Origin: Nitrospirota bacterium | GTDB taxonomy: Bacteria > Nitrospirota > Nitrospiria > Nitrospirales > NS-4 | Length of the DNA stretch: 35,684 nucleotides | Direction: 5' to 3' | Assembly (NCBI GenBank): GCA_005877505.1 | Contig: VBOO01000002.1 | Coordinates: forward strand, 1 to 35,684 | Part shown: positions 7,532-15,223 of the stretch, piece after piece | How positions within the stretch are numbered: position 1 is the stretch's first letter | How the letters are laid out: every line of letters starts with the position of its first letter | Position numbers and translations under genes: made by a program | Notes under the pieces: model-generated | What the model saw: only the letters and a program-made list of their open reading frames with translations | The model's database searches: none | Told to the model about the DNA's origin: nothing

Positions 7532-8533
7532 TCACCAGTTCTGATTCAGCGAGGTGAGCAGCTTGAGGGTCGCCTCTTCCAGGTCGGCGAGCCGCTGGGC
7601 GGTGACGGCGGTCCGCTTGATGGACTTGAGCGGGGGGACCTCGCTCGAGTCCACGTGACCGGCCAGGGGGAACTCATAGTCCTGCGTGACGAGAATGCGC
7701 TGGCCTTCTGGTGACAGGACGAAGTCGATGAACTTGCGGGCGGCCTCAGGATTGGCGGCGCCTTTGATCACGGCAACGGCGTTGGGGTTGACCGGCGTGC
7801 CGATCCCGCCCGAGTCCTGGTCCGGGTACACCACACCCACGGGCAGGTTGTTCTGTCGCGCGAGGTAGTAGTTGGGCGAGTTGGTCAGGCCGATCGCAAA
7901 CTCGCCGCGCCCCACGCCCTGCCAGACCTCGGTGTTGTCCGTCAGGATCTTGAGGTCGTTCGCGTGCAGGCCCTTGAGGTAGTCGCGGGTGAACGCTTCC
8001 CCTTTGAGTGCGACGAGCGCGGTGGCCCACGCCAGGGTCGTTCGCTCGCGGGTCCCGGCAATGGCGAGCTTCCCTTTCCATTTGGGGTTGGTCAGGTCGA
8101 AGATCGACTTGGGCACGTCCTTCTCAGGAACCAGGGTCTTGTTATAGAGGATGACCCGCGCCCGGCCGGAGATGCCGGTCCACGTGCCCGCCGCGCTCCG
8201 GAAATCGTCAGTCACGGCCTTGGTCGCGGCCGACTGGTACGGGTCCAGCAGACCCTCCTTGGTCAGGATCTCCACGATCCCGCTTTCAGTGGAGATGAAG
8301 AGATCGCCGCGCGGGGGGGCCTTCTCCATGCGGATCTCGTTGGCCAGGCCCGAGGTTTTGCCGATTTTCAGATCCACCTGGATGCCGGTCTGCTTCGTGA
8401 ACGCGTCCACGACCGGCTTGACTGCCTTCTCCTTACGCCCCGAATAGATCACCAGGGAGTCGGCCGCGTCGGCCGGCAGAACGGGCAGCAGGCCCGCCAC
8501 GAACGCGAAGAGAACGCCGGCTAGCACGACCAT
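7532..8533 (-). CDS. fbpA: Fe3+ ABC importer, periplasmic binding protein
   Basis: 333 residues from the ATG at 8533, which opens a clear signal peptide (MVVLAGVLFAFVAGLLPVLPADA). The frame stays open further upstream into fur, but that part is not signal-like. The mature start LVIYSGRKEKAVKPVV is characteristic of FbpA/FutA ferric binding proteins. The paired tyrosines in NSPNYYLARQ match the iron-ligating YY motif. The gene follows fur by 13 bases and the permease follows it by one base. It captures ferric ion in the periplasm and hands it to the permease. Confidence 0.9.
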   Translation of the reverse strand: MVVLAGVLFAFVAGLLPVLPADAADSLVIYSGRKEKAVKPVVDAFTKQTGIQVDLKIGKTSGLANEIRMEKAPPRGDLFISTESGIVEILTKEGLLDPYQSAATKAVTDDFRSAAGTWTGISGRARVILYNKTLVPEKDVPKSIFDLTNPKWKGKLAIAGTRERTTLAWATALVALKGEAFTRDYLKGLHANDLKILTDNTEVWQGVGRGEFAIGLTNSPNYYLARQNNLPVGVVYPDQDSGGIGTPVNPNAVAVIKGAANPEAARKFIDFVLSPEGQRILVTQDYEFPLAGHVDSSEVPPLKSIKRTAVTAQRLADLEEATLKLLTSLNQNW

Positions 8534-8546
8534 TCCAACACGCCCT

Positions 8547-8975
8547 TCAATTTTTGCACTTGCTGCAGAGGCCGTAGAGCTCCAGCTTGTGCGTGGTGAT
8601 GGTGAACCCGTGCCGGCGGGCGACCTCCTCCTGCAGATGCTCGATGTCACAGTTCTCGAACTCGATGATCGCCCCGCAGTGGGTGCAGATCATGTGATCG
8701 TGGTGGCGCTTGTGAACCACGTTGTCGTAATGGGTCTGCGAGCCGAAGTGCCGCTCCTGGGCGATGCCCGATTCGCACAGCAGATTCAGGGTCCTGTAGA
8801 TGGTCGCCAGGCCGATGTGCGGCTTGTGGCGGCCCAGCATCCGGTAGAGCTGCTCGGCCGTGATGTGCTCATTGCGGAGGAAGGCGTCCAGGATGACCTC
8901 CCGCTGCTTGGTGACCTTCAGCCCGTGCTTGGAAAGGTGCTCCCGCAGTATCCCCAGCTCCTTTGCATGTCTCAT
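8547..8975 (-). CDS. fur: Ferric uptake regulator Fur
   Basis: 142 residues. An N-terminal winged helix (about 1-85, with TKQREVILDAFL and GLATIYRTLNLL) is followed by the metal-binding dimerisation domain with HHDHMICTHCG and a second CxxC near the end (CSKCKN), so a structural zinc site is intact. This composition fits Fur rather than Zur or PerR, though PerR cannot be fully excluded. It is the first gene of the iron importer operon, and a Fur-like box overlaps its own promoter, pointing to autoregulation. Confidence 0.9.
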   Translation of the reverse strand: MRHAKELGILREHLSKHGLKVTKQREVILDAFLRNEHITAEQLYRMLGRHKPHIGLATIYRTLNLLCESGIAQERHFGSQTHYDNVVHKRHHDHMICTHCGAIIEFENCDIEHLQEEVARRHGFTITTHKLELYGLCSKCKN

Positions 8976-8992
8976 GGGCGGCCGTTTCTAGT

Positions 8993-9007
8993 TGAGAACG
9001 ATTATTA
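8993..9007 (-). promoter_or_regulatory. Fur-box-like operator upstream of fur
   Basis: The plus strand reads TGAGAAC-G-ATTATTA, close to the 7-1-7 Fur consensus TGATAAT-N-ATTATCA. It covers the end of the -10 element of the fur promoter and lies 18-32 bases upstream of the fur start, the right place for iron-dependent repression of fur and the importer. Confidence 0.65.
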
Positions 9008-9034
9008 TTACCGTATTCTTCTGGTGGCCGTCAA
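9005..9034 (-). promoter_or_regulatory. Sigma70-type promoter of the fur-iron importer operon
   Basis: On the minus strand TTGACG (9034-9029), an 18-base spacer and TAATAA (9010-9005). The -10 overlaps the Fur-like box, and the -35 directly abuts the palindromic repeat that starts at 9035. Confidence 0.6.
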
Positions 9035-9113
9035 GTAGGGGCGCACCTATGTGTGCGTCCGCCTTGTGGGTGGCCACGCGGGACATGGGCGGACACACAG
9101 GTCCGCCCCCTAC
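9035..9113. repeat. Imperfect long inverted repeat (MITE/REP-like)
   Basis: The left arm (9035-9063, starting GTAGGGGCGCACCT) is nearly the reverse complement of the right arm (9088-9113, ending GGTCCGCCCCCTAC), with a 24-base spacer. The arms pair over roughly 25 positions with a few mismatches. Such GTAGGGGCG palindromes look like dispersed non-coding elements. It fills most of the gap between the divergent fur operon and the gene starting at 9154. Confidence 0.65.
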
Positions 9114-9153
9114 GCCGTTGACAAGGATTGCGGGGGTGTGGCCATAATCCGGC

Positions 9154-9750
9154 GTGCGTTCGTCCGCCGAGACTATCGTTGACCGCCTCCTGTTATTGTT
9201 CCTCCTCAAGACCGCCGCGCCATACGGCATTGACGGGGATGTCAAGTTCCAGCAGCTCGTCTTCCTCTCCGAATTGCAGATGCTGTATGGCCGGCAGTGC
9301 AAGGGCTTCCATTACCGGTTCTTCCGGTATGCCTACGGAGGCTACAGTAAGGACCTGCAGGACGACTTCGTGGCGCTCGGTGCCAAGAAGTTCCTGGACC
9401 CGGCGGCCTGGAAGCTCACGCCGGCGGGGGAGACCGTGGTGAAGGTCATGCCGAACGCGGTGAAGGGCCAGTCGCACAACGAGGACATCGTGGCGATCAT
9501 CCAGGACATCGTCAAGGCATACGGGAGGTTCGACAGCTCGACCATCGTGCCGGAGGTTGAGAAGATCGAGCTAATCCTGCCGGAGAAGGCGGACGCCGCG
9601 GCCGAGGGCGTGGTCCACCAGCAGGAGTCCCTGCCCATCGGGCACGTGTCCTTCCATGCGCACCTGCTGGTGCCGGAGCGGATCGAGACGTCCAAGGAGT
9701 TCAAGCTGAAGGACGACCTGCTCGCGGTGCTCCAGGACATCCTGAAATGA
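9154..9750 (+). CDS. Uncharacterised protein, Panacea/DUF4065-like N-terminal part
   Basis: 198 residues from a GTG. I do not recognise a named family with certainty. The pattern KFQQLVFLSELQMLYGRQCKGFHYRFFRYAYGGYSKDLQDD recalls the helical Panacea/DUF4065-type proteins, where a K-x-Q-K-L-x-F-x helix is followed by a GP(F/Y)S-like segment. The C-terminal half is mostly helical and charged. There is no signal peptide or membrane segment. The stop overlaps the gpsA start as ATGA, so the two are translated together. No ribosome binding site precedes the GTG, and a -10-like CATAAT ends 5 bases before it, so a leaderless start is possible; a later start is also possible. Confidence 0.6.
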   Translation: MRSSAETIVDRLLLLFLLKTAAPYGIDGDVKFQQLVFLSELQMLYGRQCKGFHYRFFRYAYGGYSKDLQDDFVALGAKKFLDPAAWKLTPAGETVVKVMPNAVKGQSHNEDIVAIIQDIVKAYGRFDSSTIVPEVEKIELILPEKADAAAEGVVHQQESLPIGHVSFHAHLLVPERIETSKEFKLKDDLLAVLQDILK

Positions 9751-10757
9751 GCGCGCCGATCGCGGTGATCGGCGCGGGCGCCTGGGGAACCGCCCTGGCC
9801 TGGCACCTGGCCGGGAAGGGCGAGCGCGTCCGGCTGTGGGCGTTCGAGCCCGAAGTGGCGTCCGGGATCGTGGCCCATCACGAGAACAGGTGGTATCTGC
9901 CCGGGGTCTCCCTGCCGGCCGCGTTGGAACCCACCACCTCGCTGGCGGAAGCGGTTGATGGCGTCAAGCTGGTCGTCTTTGTGGTGCCGTCCCACGCGGC
10001 CGCCAAGGTGGCGGCTTCGCTGGCGCCCGATCTTCCCGCGGCGGTTCCGGTCGTCACCGCGACCAAGGGGATCGAGCCGGAGAAGCTCCGGTTCATCTCA
10101 GCGCTGCTCGAAGAGACGCTCCCTGCGCGCCGCGGACCGGTGTTCGCGCTCTCCGGCCCGAGTTTCGCCGCGGAGGTGTGCCGGCACCTCCCCACGGCGG
10201 TCGCGCTGGCCGGGCCGCCGGGCGTGCAGGCGGAAGCCCTGCAGCGCTTGTTGATGACGTCCACGTTTCGCGTCTACCTGAGCGAGGATCGGATTGGCGT
10301 CCAGCTCGGCGGCGCGTTGAAGAACGTGATCGCACTGGCGGCGGGCGTGGCGGACGGACTCGGGCTCGGGCTCAACACGCGCGCCGCGCTCATCACACGC
10401 GGCCTGACCGAGATGGTCCGCCTCGGCGCGGCGATGGGCGCCGATGCGCGCACCTTCGCGGGTCTCTCGGGGATCGGCGACCTCGTCCTCACCTGCACCG
10501 GAGGGCTCAGCCGGAACCGGTCGGTGGGGATCCAGCTCGGACAGGGGAAAAAGCTCGCCGATATCCTAGCGGGGACGCGCACTGTGGCGGAGGGGGTCGG
10601 GACCGCCAAGGCGGCGAAGGCTCTCGCCGAACGCCACCTAGTGGAGATGCCCATCGTCCGGGAGGTGTGCGCGGTGCTCTTCGAGGGCAAGGATCCCCAG
10701 CGGGCCGTGAGCGATCTAATGGAGCGGGCCGCGCGCCCCGAGTTCGACCCACCATGA
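9747..10757 (+). CDS. gpsA: NAD(P)-dependent glycerol-3-phosphate dehydrogenase
   Basis: 336 residues, the normal family length. The nucleotide-binding motif GAGAWGTALAWHLA is at residues 8-21. The family signature GPSFAAEV is present, as is the catalytic lysine segment GGALKNVIALAAG near residue 190 and the NTRAALITRGLTEM motif. It reduces dihydroxyacetone phosphate to sn-glycerol 3-phosphate for phospholipid synthesis, in the cytosol. It is joined to both neighbours by 4-base overlaps. Confidence 0.95.
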   Translation: MSAPIAVIGAGAWGTALAWHLAGKGERVRLWAFEPEVASGIVAHHENRWYLPGVSLPAALEPTTSLAEAVDGVKLVVFVVPSHAAAKVAASLAPDLPAAVPVVTATKGIEPEKLRFISALLEETLPARRGPVFALSGPSFAAEVCRHLPTAVALAGPPGVQAEALQRLLMTSTFRVYLSEDRIGVQLGGALKNVIALAAGVADGLGLGLNTRAALITRGLTEMVRLGAAMGADARTFAGLSGIGDLVLTCTGGLSRNRSVGIQLGQGKKLADILAGTRTVAEGVGTAKAAKALAERHLVEMPIVREVCAVLFEGKDPQRAVSDLMERAARPEFDPP

Positions 10758-11524
10758 CGTCCGAGCGCATCCGGCGGTTGCTGGCGCAGGTGCAGGCCGG
10801 CCGCCTCAACGCCGAGGAGGCAGCGCGGCGCCTGAAGAGGCTGCCGTATGAGAACCTCGGGTTTGCCGCGGTGGACCACCATCGCGTCTTCCGGCAGGGG
10901 ATGGCGGAGGCGATCTTCTGTGAGGGGAAGACGGTCGGCCAGGCGGTCGCGATCGCCCGCCGGCTGCTGCGCAACCGTCATCCGGTGCTGGCCACTCGGG
11001 TCGAGCCGGCCGTGGCGCGCGCCCTGTTGCGGTTGGACCGCCGCGCCCGCTACGAACCGCTCGGGCGAACCGTCGTGCTCGCGCCGCCGAAAGGTTGGGG
11101 CACCCGCGCACTGCAGGGCGCGGGCCATGTCGTGATCATGACGGCCGGAACGGCGGACGTGGCGGTGGCCGAGGAGGCGCGCGTGACGGCGCAGGCGCTG
11201 GGCGACCGCGTGACGACGCTCTACGACGTCGGCGTGGCAGGGCTGCACCGGTTGCTGGACCGCTTCGAGCTCTTGGAGACAGCGAAGGTGCTGGTCGTGG
11301 TTGCCGGCATGGACGGGGCCCTGCCGAGCGTCGTGGGCGGCATGTTCGGCCAGCCGGTGATCGCCGTGCCGACGAGCCGCGGTTACGGGGCCAGCTTCGG
11401 CGGGCTCTCGGCGCTGCTCGCCATGCTCAATTCCTGCGCCGCCGGCGTGGGGGTCGTCAACATTGATAACGGGTACGGAGCCGCCTGCCTCGCCCACCGC
11501 GTCAATTCGCTCAGCGCGTCCTGA
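10754..11524 (+). CDS. larB: Nickel-pincer cofactor biosynthesis protein LarB
   Basis: 256 residues. The C-terminal two thirds are related to PurE (the AIR carboxylase fold), with VVIMTAGTADVAVAEEA, VVAGMDGALPSVVGG and VPTSRGYGASFGG, all hallmarks of LarB. LarB carboxylates and hydrolyses nicotinic acid adenine dinucleotide in the first step of pincer cofactor synthesis. The start ATG overlaps the gpsA stop as ATGA. LarC follows about 600 bases downstream; LarE and the user enzyme LarA are not in the window. Confidence 0.9.
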   Translation: MTSERIRRLLAQVQAGRLNAEEAARRLKRLPYENLGFAAVDHHRVFRQGMAEAIFCEGKTVGQAVAIARRLLRNRHPVLATRVEPAVARALLRLDRRARYEPLGRTVVLAPPKGWGTRALQGAGHVVIMTAGTADVAVAEEARVTAQALGDRVTTLYDVGVAGLHRLLDRFELLETAKVLVVVAGMDGALPSVVGGMFGQPVIAVPTSRGYGASFGGLSALLAMLNSCAAGVGVVNIDNGYGAACLAHRVNSLSAS

Positions 11525-12026
11525 CTTCGAACTTACCCCTCTTCTTCAGCGAGGCTTCCCGCATCAGGGGGCCGTTCTTCCCCGGCACCAGCAGCTTGGC
11601 CTGCACCTGGTAGTCGTACAGCCCATCGGCGACGAGGCGCCTGGTGTGGTCGGTCCCGTCCCACGACTGCATGACTTGGACCTGCAGCGGGACGCTCTTC
11701 GCGCCGTTGGTCCCGGCCGCAGCGTCGCCCGCGACCGCCTGGCGGCTCGTCAGCAGGCGGAACGATGTCCTCGACGGCGAGGTGATCAGCGTCGTCACGT
11801 CCAGCAGCGCGTCACCCGGAACGCTCTTCGGCAGCGCGATCGTGATCGTCAGGGTCAACGGGTGTTCGTTGAGAAAGAAAGGCGCTGGGGCCGCCTCGAC
11901 GGACAGGATCTTGAGCTCCGGAAACTTCCCCCTGGGCTTGACGGTGAAGGCGTGGCTGGGGACCTCAAGGGACGTGGCGAGGAGCCCGACGCTGATGGCC
12001 AGCGCCACCGCGGCGGTTCGCATCAT
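11511..12026 (-). CDS. Secreted protein of unknown function
   Basis: 171 residues from the first of two adjacent ATGs. A signal peptide (MMRTAAVALAISVGLLATSLEVPSHA) precedes a beta-rich body with no cysteines. The phrases FFLNEHPLTLTITIALP and YDYQVQAKLLV suggest an immunoglobulin-like fold, but this is only an impression. No recognised family. It runs against larB and larC: its 3' end overlaps the end of larB by 14 bases. No ribosome binding site is evident, and an in-frame upstream start exists but would spoil the signal peptide. Confidence 0.6.
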   Translation of the reverse strand: MMRTAAVALAISVGLLATSLEVPSHAFTVKPRGKFPELKILSVEAAPAPFFLNEHPLTLTITIALPKSVPGDALLDVTTLITSPSRTSFRLLTSRQAVAGDAAAGTNGAKSVPLQVQVMQSWDGTDHTRRLVADGLYDYQVQAKLLVPGKNGPLMREASLKKRGKFEVRTR

Positions 12027-12130
12027 CGGGGTCGACGCGGGTGTGGCATGCTCGTGAATCACATAACACAGCGCGCCCGTCCTGGTCAACGCATAGCAAA
12101 GGCCCAGGCGCTCTGCTAATATCCGCTGGT

Positions 12131-13306
12131 ATGCGCATCGCCTACTTCGACTGCTTCTCCGGCGTCAGCGGCGATATGTGCCTGGGCGCGCTCGTGGACG
12201 CCGGGCTGCCGCTCGCCGATCTTGTGAAGGGCCTCGAGGGTCTGCGACTCCGGGGCTTCTCGCTCCGCAGCCGGCGGGTGGCCCGCGGCGCGCTGTCCGG
12301 TACGAAGGTGGACGTCCTCGTCGAGAAGGGCCATGACCGGATGTTGAACTGGCGGGATGTCCACCGGGCGCTCACGGCGGCGCACCTCCCCGAACCGGTG
12401 CGCGACCGGTCGCTCGCGGTCTTCGATCGCCTCGCCAAGGCCGAGGGTCGCGCGCACCGCACGCCGGCCACTCGGGCCCAGCTCCACGAAATCGGCGATC
12501 TGGATTCGCTCGTGGATGTGGCGGGCACCGTGCTTGGCTGCCACCTCCTCGGCGTGGAGGCGCTCTACGTTTCGGCGATCAACGTCGGCACAGGGACCAG
12601 CAAGACCGAGCACGGCGTGCTCCCGGCGCCGGGCCCCGCGACAGCGGCGCTGCTCAAGGGCCTTCCGGTGTACGCGACGGGGCCGCGCTTTGAGCTGACG
12701 ACGCCCACCGGCGCGGCCCTGATGGCGACCTTAAGCGCGGGCGCCGGCGCGATGCCGGCGATGACGGTTATGTCCATCGGCTACGGCGCGGGCGAGGCCG
12801 ATCCGCCCGGCTGGCCGAACGCCCTGCGGGTCTTCGTCGGCGAGACGCTAGCCCCGACGGAGTTCGATCGCGTCGCGGTGCTGGAGACCAATCTTGACGA
12901 CATGAACCCGCAGGGGTACGACCTGCTGATCGAACGTCTGCTGGCGCGCGGCGCGCTGGACGTCACGCTGACGCCGGTGATCATGAAGCGCGGCCGGCCC
13001 GGCATCGTCCTGAACGTGCTGACCGATCCGGCTAAGGTGGAGCCGATGCTCAAGGTCCTCTTCGCGGAGACGACGACGCTGGGCGTGCGCGTACAGGAGG
13101 TCGCTCGCCGCCTGCTGGCGCGAGAGCTGACCGAAGTGGCCACTCGGTTCGGACCGGTTCGCGTCAAGGTGGCGAAGGCGGGGGGACGGAGCGTGAAGGC
13201 CCGTCCGGAGTACCAGGACTGCAAGCGGATCGCGGAGCAGACCGGCCTGCCGCTGCGCGACGTCGTGCGCGAGGTCGAGCGCGCCCTCCGCCGGCTGCGG
13301 AGCTGA
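12131..13306 (+). CDS. larC: Nickel-pincer cofactor nickel insertase LarC
   Basis: 391 residues in one uninterrupted frame. The start MRIAYFDCFSGVSGDMCLGALVDAG is the LarC N-terminal signature. HEIGDLDSLVDVAG is the metal-binding region. ETNLDDMNPQGYDLL marks the LarC2 half. In Lactiplantibacillus plantarum LarC1 and LarC2 are joined by a programmed frameshift; here they are one ORF. LarC inserts nickel into the pincer cofactor in a CTP-dependent way. An extended -10-like TGC-TAATAT ends 8 bases before the ATG and no ribosome binding site is visible. Confidence 0.9.
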   Translation: MRIAYFDCFSGVSGDMCLGALVDAGLPLADLVKGLEGLRLRGFSLRSRRVARGALSGTKVDVLVEKGHDRMLNWRDVHRALTAAHLPEPVRDRSLAVFDRLAKAEGRAHRTPATRAQLHEIGDLDSLVDVAGTVLGCHLLGVEALYVSAINVGTGTSKTEHGVLPAPGPATAALLKGLPVYATGPRFELTTPTGAALMATLSAGAGAMPAMTVMSIGYGAGEADPPGWPNALRVFVGETLAPTEFDRVAVLETNLDDMNPQGYDLLIERLLARGALDVTLTPVIMKRGRPGIVLNVLTDPAKVEPMLKVLFAETTTLGVRVQEVARRLLARELTEVATRFGPVRVKVAKAGGRSVKARPEYQDCKRIAEQTGLPLRDVVREVERALRRLRS

Positions 13307-13314
13307 CCCTCGCG

Positions 13315-14307
13315 ATGCTCCTCTCGCTGCTGCTCTTCCTCGTGGCGATCGGAATCATCCTCGGCGGCGCCGCCGTCTTCACGAACGCCGTCGAGTGGCT
13401 GGGCCGGCGGCTCGGCATCTCCGACGGCGCCATCGGAAGCGTCCTGGCCGGCATCGCGACCGCGCTGCCCGAGACGCTCATCCCGATCATCGCCATCTTC
13501 GGCGGCGAGAGCCAGGCCGAAACGGACATTGGAATTGGCGCCATTCTGGGCGCGCCGTTGATGCTCGGCACGCTGGTCCTGCCGCTGCTGGCCGGCTTCC
13601 TTCTGCTGTTAGGCCGGATGCGGGAGCGCGCGGATCAGTTCGAACTGGACTATCGGGCCGTCAGCCACGACTTGGAGTTCTTCCTGGCGGCTTACGGGCT
13701 GGCGCTGCTCGTCTCGGCGGTGCCGGGGCGGGCCTTGCACGACGTGGTGGCTGTCGGGCTCTTGCTCCTGTATGCGTGGTACGTCCGGATTCACGTGACG
13801 AGCGGAGAGGTCAGCGGGTTGGAGCTGGATCCGCTGTACTTCTCGCGCCGCGCGGGCCGGCCGGCAACCGAGCTGATCGTCGCGCAGGTCGTCGCCGGGC
13901 TGGGGCTGCTCATTGGGGGCGCGCACCTGTTCGTCCACGTCGTCAAGGACGCCGCGCTCGGCATGGGTGTCTCGCCGCTCGTGCTGGCGCTGCTCGTCGC
14001 GCCGATCGCGACGGAGCTGCCGGAGACGATGAACAGCTTCTTCTGGGTCTATCGGAAGAAGGACACGCTGGCGGTGGGGAACATCACGGGCGCGATGGTG
14101 TTCCAGGGGACGTTTCCGGTCTCGGTGGGCCTGGTCGGCACCAACTGGAACCTGGATGCAGGCGCCATGCTGAGCATGGCGCTGCCGCTCGTCGGAATGG
14201 CGCTGTGCCTGGCCCAGCTCCGGAAGACCGGCCGGTGGGATCCGCGCATCGTGCTGTTATCAGTCCTGCTATATGCTGGGTATATGGGGTACCTGGTCTT
14301 GCGGTGA
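13315..14307 (+). CDS. CaCA-family sodium/calcium exchanger-like protein
   Basis: 330 residues with about ten membrane helices and two inverted alpha repeats. The first repeat carries LAGIATALPETLIPIIAIFGG, the second APIATELPETMNSFFWVY, each with the ion-binding LPE core and each followed by a GxxxG-like second half (GIGAILGAPLML; AVGNITGAMVFQG). This is the hallmark of the cation/Ca2+ exchanger superfamily (YrbG/CAX-like). The ion is not certain. It lies 8 bases after larC, in a run with the CDF transporter, so it may belong to a metal-handling operon. Confidence 0.8.
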   Translation: MLLSLLLFLVAIGIILGGAAVFTNAVEWLGRRLGISDGAIGSVLAGIATALPETLIPIIAIFGGESQAETDIGIGAILGAPLMLGTLVLPLLAGFLLLLGRMRERADQFELDYRAVSHDLEFFLAAYGLALLVSAVPGRALHDVVAVGLLLLYAWYVRIHVTSGEVSGLELDPLYFSRRAGRPATELIVAQVVAGLGLLIGGAHLFVHVVKDAALGMGVSPLVLALLVAPIATELPETMNSFFWVYRKKDTLAVGNITGAMVFQGTFPVSVGLVGTNWNLDAGAMLSMALPLVGMALCLAQLRKTGRWDPRIVLLSVLLYAGYMGYLVLR

Positions 14308-14314
14308 GGCGGCT

Positions 14315-15223
14315 ATGAGTCGGCGAGGTCAGACGAATGGAGAGAGGGCCTTCGCGGAGGATGCCGCCGCGCGCGAGACGCGGATGATCTTGTGGATCAT
14401 CCTCGGCCTGAATTGGGGGGTGGCGGCGGCGAAGCTGATTTACGGCTTGATGACCGGCTCCATCGGCATGCAGGCCGACGGCATCCATTCATCGTTCGAC
14501 GGCATGTCGAACGTGATTGGGTTGTTCGCCCTCTGGGTGGCCTCCTACCCTCCGGACGCCCGCTATCCCTACGGCCACAAGAAGTACGAGACCTTCGCGG
14601 CGGCCGCCATCGGCCTGCTGCTGTTCGGGACCTGCCTGTATATCCTCCAGAACAGCTACCTCCATTGGCGCGAGTCCGTCGTGCCGCAGGTGACCGGACT
14701 CAGCTTTGCCATCATGCTCGGGACGATGGCCGTCAATTGGGGGGTCATGACGTGGGAGCGCCGGCGCGGGGAAATCCTGAAGAGCGAGATTCTGGTGGCC
14801 GACTCTCTCCACACGGCCAGCGACATTCTCTCGTCCCTGTCGGTGCTGATCGGCCTCGCGGCGGTCGCCATGGGCTATCCGCTCCTGGACCCGATCGCCG
14901 GCGTGGTGATTGCAGGCTTCATCGGCCACACCGGCATGCTGGTGCTCAAGGAAGCGACGCAGTCCCTTGCCGACCGGGCGCGTCTGGACGCCGACGCGAT
15001 CCAGCAGGTGGCCCTCACCGTGGAGGGCGTGCGCTGCTGCGACGACATCCGGACCAGAGGGCTCGCCCGGCACGTCTTCATGGACCTGTGCATCCACGTG
15101 GACTCGGCCATGACGATCGCCCGCGCGCACATCGTCGCGCACGATGTGGAGGACAGGCTCAAGCAGGCGTTCCCCGGCGTGGCCGAGGTGGTTGTGCACG
15201 TCGAGCCGGAAGACCATGCATGA
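14315..15223 (+). CDS. Cation diffusion facilitator (CDF) metal efflux transporter
   Basis: 302 residues with six predicted membrane helices and a C-terminal cytosolic dimer domain (about 220-302, ending HVEPED). Metal-site motifs are visible: ADGIHSSFDGMSN in helix 2 and DSLHTASDILSSL in helix 5, the HxxxD/DxxxD pairs of the family. Proton-driven export of a divalent cation such as Zn2+, Fe2+ or Mn2+ is the family role. The start is 7 bases after the exchanger stop, and the end overlaps the peptidase gene by 8 bases. Confidence 0.9.
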   Translation: MSRRGQTNGERAFAEDAAARETRMILWIILGLNWGVAAAKLIYGLMTGSIGMQADGIHSSFDGMSNVIGLFALWVASYPPDARYPYGHKKYETFAAAAIGLLLFGTCLYILQNSYLHWRESVVPQVTGLSFAIMLGTMAVNWGVMTWERRRGEILKSEILVADSLHTASDILSSLSVLIGLAAVAMGYPLLDPIAGVVIAGFIGHTGMLVLKEATQSLADRARLDADAIQQVALTVEGVRCCDDIRTRGLARHVFMDLCIHVDSAMTIARAHIVAHDVEDRLKQAFPGVAEVVVHVEPEDHA

